Below, piece after piece: positions 8,999-16,752 of a stretch of DNA of 64,000 nt. The stretch is from Microvirga ossetica. Its GTDB lineage: Bacteria > Pseudomonadota > Alphaproteobacteria > Rhizobiales > Beijerinckiaceae. The stretch is from assembly GCF_002741015.1 (NCBI RefSeq), contig NZ_CP016616.1:1409501-1473500 (forward strand), in the 5' to 3' direction. The notes beneath the pieces are model-generated. The model was not told the origin of the DNA. It was given only the letters and a program-made list of their open reading frames with translations, and did no database searches. Each line of letters starts with the position of its first letter. Positions within the stretch are counted from its first letter, which is position 1. Both the position numbers and the translations under genes were made by a program.

Positions 8999-10576
8999 CT
9001 AGAAAAGCGCTCCCTGCTCGTCCGCCACAGCCAGCTTCGGCTTCGCCGCCGGCCGTGGCCGGGTCCCGATCCGCCCGCCGGTGGCATCGGCCTTGCCGTC
9101 GGCGAATTCGAGCACGAGAGCTTGGCCGTCCAGAACGGCATCGGCCGAGTTCAGCGGTTGCCCGTCCGCATCGCGGACGAGGGCGAAGCCGCGCTTGAGC
9201 ACCGATTTGTAGTTCAGGCTGTCGAAGAGCTTCGTCACCGATTCCAGACGGTCGGCCTTGCGCGCGAACTGGCCCTGCAGGGCGGGGCCGAGGCGCTCGG
9301 CGACCCGCTGGGTGAGCTCGTGCGCCTGGGCGAGCCGCGTGCGCTCGGCCCGCAGCAGCGTCTCGCGGGACACCACGAGGCGACGGGCGATCTGCTTCAG
9401 GCTTTCCTCACGCAGCAGGATGGAGCGGCAGACGGCGTTGTAGGGGCGCGGGCCAACCGCATCGAGCCTTGCGCGCATGCGGGCGACATTGGCCACCGGC
9501 GACACATGGGCGAGCTGGCGCGCCACCTTGAGAAGCCGCTCCTCATGGCCGCGGGCGTTGCGGGCGAGCGCGGGATAGAGGCGCGTGGCCGCGAGATCGA
9601 GGCGCTGGCGCTTGGGCGAGATCAGGGCGTCGGGGCTCGGCAGCGCGCGGGCCGTGGCGCGCAGGTCCGAACGGCGCCGCTCCACCAGGCGAAGGGCAGC
9701 CTCGACATGGCGGCGCGCGAGGTCGTTGATCGCCGCCATGAGCTCGACCCGCACCGGCACCACCATTTCGGCGGCGCCGGTCGGGGTCGGGGCGCGCATG
9801 TCGGCGGCGTAGTCGATGAGCGTGGTGTCGGTTTCGTGGCCCACCGCCGAGACGAGCGGGATCGCGCTCTCGGCCGCGGCGCGCACCACGATCTCCTCGT
9901 TGAAGCCCCAAAGGTCCTCGATGGACCCGCCGCCGCGGGCGACGATGAGCACATCGGGCCGTGGAATCGGGCCGCCCGGCTCCAGCGCGTTGAAGCCGCG
10001 GATGGCGGCGGCGACCTCCGCCGCGCTGGTTTCGCCCTGCACGCGCACGGGCCAGACCAGCACCCGGCGCGGGAAGCGGTCCTCGAGGCGATGGAGGATG
10101 TCGCGGATCACCGCGCCCGTCGGCGAGGTGACGACGCCGATCACCCGCGGCAGGAACGGCAGGCGGCGCTTGCGCTCGGCGGCGAACAGCCCTTCCGCCT
10201 GGAGCTTGCGGCGGCGCTCCTCGAGAAGCGCCATGAGCGCACCGATTCCGGCGGGCTCGAGCGTCTCGACGACGATCTGGTACTTGGACGAGCCCGGAAA
10301 GGTGCTGATGCGCCCGGTGGCGATGACCTCCATCCCCTCCTCGGGGCGGATCTTCAGCTTGGCGAAGGAGCCCTTCCAGATCACCGCATCGATACGGGCG
10401 TTCTGGTCCTTCAGGCAGAAATAGGCGTGGCCCGACGAATGCGGCCCACGATAGCCCGACACCTCACCCCGCAGGCGCACATGGCCGAACGCATCCTCCA
10501 GGGTGCGCTTGAGAGCGCCCGCGAGATCGGAGACCGACCATTCCTGGGCATTCGAGGGAGCTTTCTGAGCGAACAT
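8999..10576 (-). CDS. xseA: Exodeoxyribonuclease VII large subunit
   Basis: Large subunit of the single-strand-specific nuclease that degrades ssDNA into oligonucleotides. The 525-residue protein starts with an OB-fold domain (WSVSDLAGALKRTLEDAFGH, GEVSGYRGPHSSGHAYFCLK, about residues 13-60) and continues with the catalytic domain containing VIGVVTSPTGAVIRDI near 145, VLIVARGGGSIEDLWGFNEE near 205 and PLVSAVGHETDTTLIDYAAD near 240, followed by a long helical part. The small subunit gene xseB is not in this window. Start ATG at 10576. Confidence 0.95.
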   Translation of the reverse strand: MFAQKAPSNAQEWSVSDLAGALKRTLEDAFGHVRLRGEVSGYRGPHSSGHAYFCLKDQNARIDAVIWKGSFAKLKIRPEEGMEVIATGRISTFPGSSKYQIVVETLEPAGIGALMALLEERRRKLQAEGLFAAERKRRLPFLPRVIGVVTSPTGAVIRDILHRLEDRFPRRVLVWPVRVQGETSAAEVAAAIRGFNALEPGGPIPRPDVLIVARGGGSIEDLWGFNEEIVVRAAAESAIPLVSAVGHETDTTLIDYAADMRAPTPTGAAEMVVPVRVELMAAINDLARRHVEAALRLVERRRSDLRATARALPSPDALISPKRQRLDLAATRLYPALARNARGHEERLLKVARQLAHVSPVANVARMRARLDAVGPRPYNAVCRSILLREESLKQIARRLVVSRETLLRAERTRLAQAHELTQRVAERLGPALQGQFARKADRLESVTKLFDSLNYKSVLKRGFALVRDADGQPLNSADAVLDGQALVLEFADGKADATGGRIGTRPRPAAKPKLAVADEQGALF

Positions 10577-10715
10577 GACGCGAACCTAATCCGCCCGCCC
10601 TGGACCTGCCAAGGGCGGCGGCGCAACAGGCCGTTCACAATGGCAAGCTATCCCCTATGCATTTCGCCGCGCCGGCCTGACAGTCCGGCCCATCATGCTG
10701 TCCGATCCCTGGGCC

Positions 10716-10822
10716 CTCCTCCCCCTTGTGGGGCGGAGTTGGAGGTGGGGGTGTGAGCGATACCTATGACGCTCTGGCGCCGGCACCCCCACCCTTAATC
10801 CCTCCCCTCAAGGGGGAGGGAG
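10716..10822 (-). repeat. Dispersed ~107-bp palindromic repeat, family B, copy 1
   Basis: Ends are CTCCTCCCCCTTGTGGGG and CTCCCCTCAAGGGGGAGG; the interior GGTGGGGGTG...GGCACCCCCACCC is also inverted. The whole unit is nearly identical to the reverse complement of 41357-41463, including the non-symmetric centre CTATGACGCTCTGGCGCCGG, so the two copies are inverted relative to each other. A third, diverged copy with the same ends but a different centre is at 43769-43928. Confidence 0.8.
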
Positions 10823-10840
10823 AACGCGCCGGCACCTAGT

Positions 10841-10934
10841 CGCCTACGGATATTGATTTATAAGCAGACTCTCAGGATGAGAGCAGAGTTCGATAGGCCA
10901 GACGTTCAGGAGCCATGCAGTTTCCGGGTAGGCG
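10841..10934 (+). ncRNA. Candidate structured leader RNA of purD
   Basis: CGCCTAC at 10841-10847 is fully complementary to GTAGGCG at 10928-10934; the pairing can extend with GGA (10848-10850) to TCC (10923-10925) if GG is bulged. Inside, CTCTC-aggat-GAGAG forms a hairpin, and GGC...GCC pairing is possible near 10897-10914. The element ends about 50 nt before the purD start. I cannot name a known family for it; a riboswitch-like role is inference from position and fold only. Confidence 0.3.
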
Positions 10935-10985
10935 AAGGCGCGATCTACCTTTAATAGCCCAAGCACTTCACGGAGGGCTGAGGCC

Positions 10986-12263
10986 ATGAACATTCTTCTC
11001 ATCGGGTCCGGCGGACGGGAACATGCTCTGGCCCGCAGCCTCTCGGCGAGCGCGCTCTGCGACGAGCTTCTCATCGCTCCCGGCAATCCCGGCACCGCGC
11101 AGCACGGCACCAATGTGGCGCTCGACGTGACGGATCACCGAGCGGTGATCGATTTCTGCCGGGTGATGAAGATCGATTTCGTCGTGGTCGGCCCTGAAGC
11201 CCCCCTCGTCGTCGGCCTCGTCGACGATCTGAAGGCGGCCGGCGTCAAGGCCTTCGGACCGAGCAAGGCCGCAGCGCAGCTCGAAGGCTCGAAGGCCTTC
11301 ACCAAGGATCTCTGCGCCGAGTTCGGCATTCCCACCGCCGCCTACCGCCGCTTCACCGATGCAGAGGTAGCCAAGATCTATGTGCGCAATTACGGCGTGC
11401 CGATCGTCGTGAAGGCGGATGGGCTTGCCGCCGGCAAGGGCGTGGTGGTCGCCACCTCCTTCGAGGATGCGGAGAGCGCCATCGACATGATGATCGGTGG
11501 CGGACTGGGTGCCGCCGGCGCTGAGGTGGTGATCGAGGCCTTTCTCGAAGGCGAGGAAGCGAGCTTCTTCGCACTGTGCGACGGCACGCACGCGATTCCC
11601 TTCGGCACGGCGCAGGACCACAAGCGCGTCTTCGACGGCGACGAGGGTCCGAACACCGGCGGCATGGGCGCCTATTCGCCCGCCGCCGTGTTGACGCCCG
11701 AACTCCAGGCCCGCGCCATGCGTGAGATCATCGAACCGACGCTCGCCGGCATGCGCGCGCGCGGCACGCCCTATACCGGCATTCTCTATGCGGGCCTGAT
11801 GCTCACCAAGGACGGGCCGCAGCTCATCGAATACAACGCCCGCCTCGGCGATCCGGAAACGCAGGTGCTGCTGCCGCGCCTGAAATCCGATCTCGTCATC
11901 GCGCTGCTCGCCGCCTGCGACGGCGTTCTCGACAGCATCTCCCTGCAATGGTCGGACGCGTCAGCGCTCACCGTTGTCATGGCGGCGAAGGGCTATCCCG
12001 GCGCGGTCGAGAAGGGATCGGAGATCAAGGACATCGACAGGGCGGAAGCAATGGCCGACGTCATCGTCTTCCATGCCGGCACGAAGCAGGACGGCGACAG
12101 GATCCTCGCCAATGGCGGGCGCGTGCTCAACGTCACCGCGCTCGGACGCACGATCTCGGAGGCGAAGGAGAAAGCCTACAAAGCCGTCGATGCGATCGAT
12201 TGGTCCGAGGGCTTCTGCCGCCGGGACATCGGCTGGCGCGCCGTGGAGCGCGAGCGGGCCTGA
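10986..12263 (+). CDS. purD: Phosphoribosylamine--glycine ligase (GAR synthetase)
   Basis: Second step of purine synthesis: ATP-dependent joining of glycine and phosphoribosylamine. 425 residues, normal length, ATP-grasp fold. Visible motifs: [16 protein letters not shown] at the N-terminus, [16 protein letters not shown] near residue 66, [14 protein letters not shown] near 142, [20 protein letters not shown] near 206 and [17 protein letters not shown] near 284. An SD sequence (GGAGGG) lies 10 nt before the ATG. It is followed by a terminator-like hairpin. Confidence 0.97.
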   Translation: MNILLIGSGGREHALARSLSASALCDELLIAPGNPGTAQHGTNVALDVTDHRAVIDFCRVMKIDFVVVGPEAPLVVGLVDDLKAAGVKAFGPSKAAAQLEGSKAFTKDLCAEFGIPTAAYRRFTDAEVAKIYVRNYGVPIVVKADGLAAGKGVVVATSFEDAESAIDMMIGGGLGAAGAEVVIEAFLEGEEASFFALCDGTHAIPFGTAQDHKRVFDGDEGPNTGGMGAYSPAAVLTPELQARAMREIIEPTLAGMRARGTPYTGILYAGLMLTKDGPQLIEYNARLGDPETQVLLPRLKSDLVIALLAACDGVLDSISLQWSDASALTVVMAAKGYPGAVEKGSEIKDIDRAEAMADVIVFHAGTKQDGDRILANGGRVLNVTALGRTISEAKEKAYKAVDAIDWSEGFCRRDIGWRAVERERA

Positions 12264-12276
12264 GACGCCCTACGTC

Positions 12277-12330
12277 AAGAGAGTGATGACGTTACGGAAG
12301 TTGCACTATTTTCCGTTGTACTCTCTTTTC
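12277..12330 (+). terminator. Terminator-like hairpin after purD
   Basis: Outer stem AAGAGAGT (12277-12284) pairs with ACTCTCTT (12320-12327), inner stem ACGGAA (12294-12299) with TTCCGT (12311-12316), and the 3' arm runs into TTTTC. The internal loop is asymmetric, so this is a weaker candidate than a classic GC-rich terminator. Confidence 0.4.
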
Positions 12331-12412
12331 TCCCAATCCGCGCATTTCACTTCCGTTGCAAGGACGCTAGCTTTCTGAGAGCCTTCTCATTGCAACCTGC
12401 GAGCGGCGCGCC

Positions 12413-13321
12413 ATGAGCGACGATCTCTTTCCCGGTTTCGAAAGCCACTGGATCGACACGGAGGTCGGGCGTGTCTTTGCCCGTTCGAAAGGAACCGGCA
12501 AGCCGTTGGTTCTTCTGCATGGGTTTCCGCAGACCCATGCCATGTGGCACCACCTCGCGCCGACGCTGGCCGAGACCCATCGCGTCGTCTGCATGGATCT
12601 GCGCGGCTATGGCTGGTCGTCCGCGCCGAAGGGCGATCCGAAGCACGAGACCTATTCCAAGCGCGCCATGGGCCGCGACGTGATCCAGGTCATGGAAGCG
12701 CTCGGCCATGTGCATTTCGCCGTCGTCGGGCATGATCGCGGCGCCCGCGTGGCGTATCGGCTCGCACTCGACCATCCGGGCCGCGTCGAGCGGCTCGCCC
12801 TCCTCGACATCCTGCCGACCTATCACGTGTGGGGGCAGATGCGGGCGGGTACGATTCCGGAGGTGCATTGGGGCTACCTGTCTCAGGCCTATCCGAAGCC
12901 GGAGGAGGAGATCGGGCGCGATCCGATCCCCTATTTCGAGGGCTTGATGCGGCAATGGTCCGCCGCCGGCGATCTCAGCGCTTTCGATCACCGTGCGCTC
13001 CATGCCCTTTGGCAGAGCTGCAACGAGCCCGCCCGCATCCACGCCTTCTGCGAGGATTACCGGGCCGGCGCGACCCGGGACATCGAGGCCGACGAAGCCG
13101 ATCTCGCCGCCGGCAAGACGATCCAGTGCCCGACCTACGTGATCTGGAGCGACTATTACCTCGTCAGCGGCCCCGTCGGCGACCGCAAGCAGCCGCTCGA
13201 GATCTGGCACCGGAGCTTCGCCCCCGAGGCCACCGGGATCGGCGTGACCTCAGGCCATTTCGTGGCCGAGGAGAACCCGAGCGCGACGCTCGAGGCGCTG
13301 CAGGGGTTTTTGAAGGGTTAG
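12413..13321 (+). CDS. Haloacetate/fluoroacetate dehalogenase-like alpha/beta hydrolase
   Basis: 302-residue alpha/beta hydrolase. The nucleophile elbow is VVGHDRGARVAYR, with Asp rather than Ser at residue 108. Against the fluoroacetate dehalogenase of Rhodopseudomonas palustris (residues from memory) the whole active site appears to be present: Asp108 nucleophile, Arg109 and Arg112 for the carboxylate, Asp132 (LLDILPTY) and His282 (SGHF) completing the triad, and His152, Trp153 and Tyr216 as the halide pocket. The likely reaction is hydrolytic removal of halide from haloacetates to give glycolate. Flanked by purD upstream and convergent tadA, it looks like a single-gene unit. Epoxide hydrolase is the main alternative. 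Confidence 0.82.
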   Translation: MSDDLFPGFESHWIDTEVGRVFARSKGTGKPLVLLHGFPQTHAMWHHLAPTLAETHRVVCMDLRGYGWSSAPKGDPKHETYSKRAMGRDVIQVMEALGHVHFAVVGHDRGARVAYRLALDHPGRVERLALLDILPTYHVWGQMRAGTIPEVHWGYLSQAYPKPEEEIGRDPIPYFEGLMRQWSAAGDLSAFDHRALHALWQSCNEPARIHAFCEDYRAGATRDIEADEADLAAGKTIQCPTYVIWSDYYLVSGPVGDRKQPLEIWHRSFAPEATGIGVTSGHFVAEENPSATLEALQGFLKG

Positions 13322-13326
13322 GCGCT

Positions 13327-13755
13327 CTAGCGCCGACCTTCGAAAAACTCCCGCAGCAAGGCCGCCGCCTCGCTCTCCCGAAGGCCGCCATAGACCTCCG
13401 GCGTGTGGTGGCAGGTCGGCTGGTCGAAGAAGCGCACGCCGTTGTCGACCGCGCCGCCCTTCGGGTCATAAGCTGCATAGTACACGCGCCGGATGCGGGC
13501 GAAGGAGATGGCGGCCGCGCACATGGTGCAGGGCTCCAGCGTCACGTAGAGATCGCAGCCTGACAGCCGCTCGTCGTCGAGCGCCTCACAAGCCTGGCGA
13601 ATGGCGAGCATTTCCGCATGGGCCGAGGGGTCGCGCAGCTCCCGCGGGCGGTTGCCGGCACAGGCGACGATGCCCCCATCCTTGACGATGACGGCACCCA
13701 CCGGCACCTCACCGCGCGCGGCGGATGCGCGGGCCTCGTCGAAGGCCACGCTCAT
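13327..13755 (-). CDS. tadA: tRNA-specific adenosine deaminase
   Basis: Deaminates A34 to inosine in tRNA-Arg(ACG). 142 residues from the ATG at 13755, chosen because GGGAGA lies just upstream on the minus strand; the open frame extends 17 codons further but without a good SD. The zinc-deaminase motifs are complete: His46-Ala-Glu48 (SAHAEML) and Pro75-Cys76-x-x-Cys79 (EPCTMC). Length fits TadA. It is divergent from the pseudouridine synthase gene, 106 bp apart. Confidence 0.93.
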   Translation of the reverse strand: MSVAFDEARASAARGEVPVGAVIVKDGGIVACAGNRPRELRDPSAHAEMLAIRQACEALDDERLSGCDLYVTLEPCTMCAAAISFARIRRVYYAAYDPKGGAVDNGVRFFDQPTCHHTPEVYGGLRESEAAALLREFFEGRR

Positions 13756-13861
13756 GGGATCTCTCCCTTGAGGATCGAATGGGTTTGAACCGGCGTTGTC
13801 CGTCAAGCGCGTTTGTTCCTTATCTCTCGCTTCTCCAACACTCCTCTGCTATCAGGCTCCC

Positions 13862-15928
13862 ATGACCGACAGCAACGACGATAATCGCAGGGGCCGTCCT
13901 CCAGGACGCTCCGACCGCGGCCGCACTTCCGGTGACCGGCCCTTCCGCAAATCCCGCGAGGGCGGCGAACGCCCCTTCCGCGCCCGCGGCGGCGACGACC
14001 GCCCGCGCAAGCCCCGCGAGGCCGGCGACAAGCCTTTCCGCAGCCGCGACAACGACGAGCGTCCCCGCCGCTTCGAGAGCGGCGACAAGAAGCCCTTCCG
14101 CCACCGTGGCGAGGGAGGCGACAAGCCGTTCCGCGCCCGCAGCACCGGGGACAAGCCTTTCCGTCCGCGCCGCGACGAAGGCGACCGCCCCTTCCGCGGC
14201 CGTGCCGGAGACGAGCGTCCGCGCCGCTTCGACCGTGACGGCGAGAAGCCCCATCGCGCCCGCGAGGAGCGCCCTGCCGTCCCGGCCGAGCCGCAGGAAC
14301 CGGTCGAGGACCGCATCGCCAAGGTGATCGCCCGCGCCGGCATCGCTTCCCGCCGCGATGCGGAGGCGATGATCGCGGAGGGCCGCGTGACCCTCAACGG
14401 CCAGGTGCTGGAAAGCCCCGCCATCAACGTGACCGCCGCCGACAGGATCACCGTCGATGGCGAGCCCCTCCCCGCCAAGGAGCGCACGCGCCTGTGGCTC
14501 TATCACAAGCCGCGCGGCCTCGTGACCACGGCCCGCGACCCTGAAGGCCGTCCCACGGTCTTCGACAACCTGCCCGAGGATCTGCCCCGTGTGGTGGCGG
14601 TTGGCCGGCTCGACATCAACACCGAAGGCCTGCTGCTGCTCACCAATGACGGGGGGCTCGCCCGCGTCATCGCCCATCCGGACACCGGCTGGCTGCGCCG
14701 CTACAAGGTGCGCGCCCATGGCGAGATCAACCAGGCCGATCTCGACCGCCTGCGTGACGGCATCTCCATCGACGGCATCGATTACGGCCCGATCGAGGCG
14801 CGCCTCGATCGCGTGCAGGGCGACAACGCCTGGATCACGATGGGCCTGCGCGAGGGCAAGAACCGCGAGATCAAGCGCATCCTCGAGCATATGGGCGTTC
14901 AGGTGAACCGCCTGATCCGCATGTCCTTCGGCCCGTTCCAGCTCGGCGACCTTGAAGACGGGCTCGTGGAGGAAGTGCGCACGAAGGTGCTGAGGGACCA
15001 GCTCGGCGAAGCGCTCGCGATCGAGGCCGGCGTCGATTTCGAAAGCCCGGTGCGTGAGCCCATCGCGCCCTTCGGCTCCACGAAGAAGAATGACCGCCAG
15101 GACCGCGAAGAACGCAGCGAGCGTCCGGCCCGCGTCAGCCGCGACCGCGACCAGGAGCGCCCGCGCCGCCGTCGCGACGACGACGAGCGGCCGTTCCGCG
15201 CCCGCGACGGCGAGCGCCGCGGCCGCGACGAGGAGGAGCCGCAGAAGCGCCCCTCCCGCCTCGATCCGAAACGGAGCGTGTGGCGCGCCGGCGAGACCGA
15301 CGAGGATGCGCCGCGCAAGAAAATGCCCCGCCGCGGCGCCGATCCGCGCGAGGCCCGCGCCGCTGCCGGAGAGCGTCAGCGCGAGCGTGTCGGCGCGATC
15401 GCATCGGCGGAAGGGCGCAAGGTCGTGGTGGAGCGCCTCGTGCGCCAGCCGCAGGAAGAGGAAGCGCCTGCTCCGAGCCGAGGCCGTGGCGCGGCCCGTG
15501 GCGAGGATCGCCCGCGCCGCCGTGACGACCGCGATGCGCCGCCCCGTCGCGACCGCGACGCCGAAGCCCGCCCGCGCCGTGACGACGACCGCCCGCGTCG
15601 CCCAGCCGGCGACCGGCCCTTCCGTGCGCGCTCCGAGGGAGCCGAGGATCGTCCGCGCGCTCGCCAGGGCGAACGCCCGTTCCGCTCCCGCGAGGGAGGC
15701 GACGACCGTCCGCGCAAGCCGCAGGGCGAGCGCCCGTTCCGCGCCCGCGGCGACGACGACCGGCCGCGTCGTGGACCTCCGCGCGGCGATGGACCGTCGC
15801 GCAGCGGGCCGAGAGGCGGTGCCGGCGGCGGCTTCAAGAGCGGCCCCAGGGGCGCATCCAAGGGCGGTGCCTCGAAGGGCGGCTTCAAAGGCGGCGGTTC
15901 CAAGGGCGGCCCGCGCGGTCGCCGGTAG
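13862..15928 (+). CDS. RsuA/RluB-type pseudouridine synthase with long Arg-rich disordered tails
   Basis: 688 residues from ATG 13862. Residues about 149-409 form a complete RsuA/RluB-type enzyme: an S4 RNA-binding domain (AKVIARAGIASRRDAEAMI), then the pseudouridine synthase domain with catalytic Asp251 in VGRLDINTEGLLLL and the closing REGKNREIKRILEHMG and IRMSFGPFQLGDL. It probably isomerises a uridine in 23S rRNA (RluB-like), though 16S is possible. The first 148 and last 280 residues are low-complexity, built from degenerate units such as GDKPFRAR and DDRPRR, ending in GGFKSGPRGASKGG. Such RG-rich tails are expected to bind RNA and be disordered. The total is more than twice the length of a bare RluB. 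Confidence 0.88.
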   Translation: MTDSNDDNRRGRPPGRSDRGRTSGDRPFRKSREGGERPFRARGGDDRPRKPREAGDKPFRSRDNDERPRRFESGDKKPFRHRGEGGDKPFRARSTGDKPFRPRRDEGDRPFRGRAGDERPRRFDRDGEKPHRAREERPAVPAEPQEPVEDRIAKVIARAGIASRRDAEAMIAEGRVTLNGQVLESPAINVTAADRITVDGEPLPAKERTRLWLYHKPRGLVTTARDPEGRPTVFDNLPEDLPRVVAVGRLDINTEGLLLLTNDGGLARVIAHPDTGWLRRYKVRAHGEINQADLDRLRDGISIDGIDYGPIEARLDRVQGDNAWITMGLREGKNREIKRILEHMGVQVNRLIRMSFGPFQLGDLEDGLVEEVRTKVLRDQLGEALAIEAGVDFESPVREPIAPFGSTKKNDRQDREERSERPARVSRDRDQERPRRRRDDDERPFRARDGERRGRDEEEPQKRPSRLDPKRSVWRAGETDEDAPRKKMPRRGADPREARAAAGERQRERVGAIASAEGRKVVVERLVRQPQEEEAPAPSRGRGAARGEDRPRRRDDRDAPPRRDRDAEARPRRDDDRPRRPAGDRPFRARSEGAEDRPRARQGERPFRSREGGDDRPRKPQGERPFRARGDDDRPRRGPPRGDGPSRSGPRGGAGGGFKSGPRGASKGGASKGGFKGGGSKGGPRGRR

Positions 15929-15949
15929 AACCCCATGAACAAATACCGA

Positions 15950-16052
15950 CCTCATCCTGAGGAGCAGACGTAAGTCTGCGTCTCGAAGGAGCTTCCAGAG
16001 AGCACTGGATCCTCCTTCGAGACGGTCACTGTGCGACCTCCTCAGGATGAGG
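15950..16052. repeat. Palindromic repeat, family C (CCTCATCCTGAGG), copy 1
   Basis: Outer arms CCTCATCCTGAGGA (15950-15963) and TCCTCAGGATGAGG (16039-16052) are exact inverted copies; inner arms GTCTCGAAGGAG (15980-15991) and CTCCTTCGAGAC (16012-16023) are also exact inverted copies. A related copy with the same outer arms is at 53730-53806. As RNA it would fold into a long cruciform-like hairpin between the pseudouridine synthase gene and rsmD. Confidence 0.8.
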
Positions 16053-16095
16053 CTTAATGTAAGCTTTGCAAGATTCTCTCAGTGAGGTTCAGATC

Positions 16096-16653
16096 ATGAG
16101 AATCGTGGGCGGGCGCTGGCGCGGCCGCTCGCTCAAGGGGCCGAGCTCGGACGCGATCCGCCCGACCTCGGACCGCCTGCGCGAGACACTCTTCAACATT
16201 CTCCAGCACGGCTATGACGACCCTATCGAGGGCGCACGCGTGCTCGACCTCTTCGCCGGCACCGGCGCCCTGGGGCTGGAAGCGCTCTCGCGCGGCGCCG
16301 CCTTCGCGCTCTTCGTCGACGACGGCGCGCAGTCCCGCGGCATCATCCGCGAGAACGTGGAAGCGCTCGGCGCCGGCGGCGCCACACGCCTCTTCCGCCG
16401 CGACGCCACCCGCATGGGCGAGGCCGCACCCAACGCCCCCTTCTCCCTCGTGTTCTGCGACCCGCCCTACGGCAAGGACCTCGCCCCAAAAGCCCTGCGC
16501 TCCTGCGCCGAGGGCGGCTGGCTCGTGCCCGACGCGCTCGTGATCGTGGAAGAGGCGCAGGGCGTCGAGGTCACGCTGCCCGAGCGCTTCGAGGAGATCG
16601 AGCGGCGGGATTATGGGGAGACGAAGGTGGTGTTCGGGCGGTTTAAGGGGTGA
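16096..16653 (+). CDS. rsmD: 16S rRNA (guanine966-N2)-methyltransferase RsmD
   Basis: Methylates N2 of G966 in 16S rRNA with SAM. 185 residues from the ATG at 16096, preferred because GAGG precedes it by about 8 nt and the protein then starts MRIVGGRWRG as family members do. Motifs: RPTSDRLRETLFNIL near residue 26, LDLFAGTGALGLEALSRG (SAM-binding motif I) near 50 and the catalytic VFCDPPYGKD near 122. Follows the pseudouridine synthase gene, so two rRNA-modification genes are adjacent, separated by a palindromic repeat. Confidence 0.95.
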   Translation: MRIVGGRWRGRSLKGPSSDAIRPTSDRLRETLFNILQHGYDDPIEGARVLDLFAGTGALGLEALSRGAAFALFVDDGAQSRGIIRENVEALGAGGATRLFRRDATRMGEAAPNAPFSLVFCDPPYGKDLAPKALRSCAEGGWLVPDALVIVEEAQGVEVTLPERFEEIERRDYGETKVVFGRFKG

Positions 16654-16752
16654 CCGGCAATGTCCTCCTAACAAAAAGAAGGTTGTCCTATCGTCATTTC
16701 TGAATAACATTTCGCCTCCGCGCTAGCGTTCCGATTTGCGATAGAGGTTGTC

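Larger units (their letters stand above)
10577..10985. other. 409-bp intergenic region between divergent xseA and purD
   Basis: No credible gene. It contains a roughly 107-bp dispersed repeat (10716-10822) and a stretch with long-range complementarity directly before purD (10841-10934), both listed separately. The purD ribosome-binding site CGGAGGG lies near 10971. Confidence 0.7.

Noticed and set aside
8999..10576. A 544-codon plus-strand frame opposite xseA
   Set aside because: No motif, and xseA on the minus strand is complete and well conserved.
13820..15955. A 711-codon open frame on the minus strand opposite the pseudouridine synthase
   Set aside because: It is the complement of Arg/Asp-rich low-complexity codons (gives Ala/Leu/Val-rich nonsense), has no recognisable domain, and the plus strand has a full enzyme.
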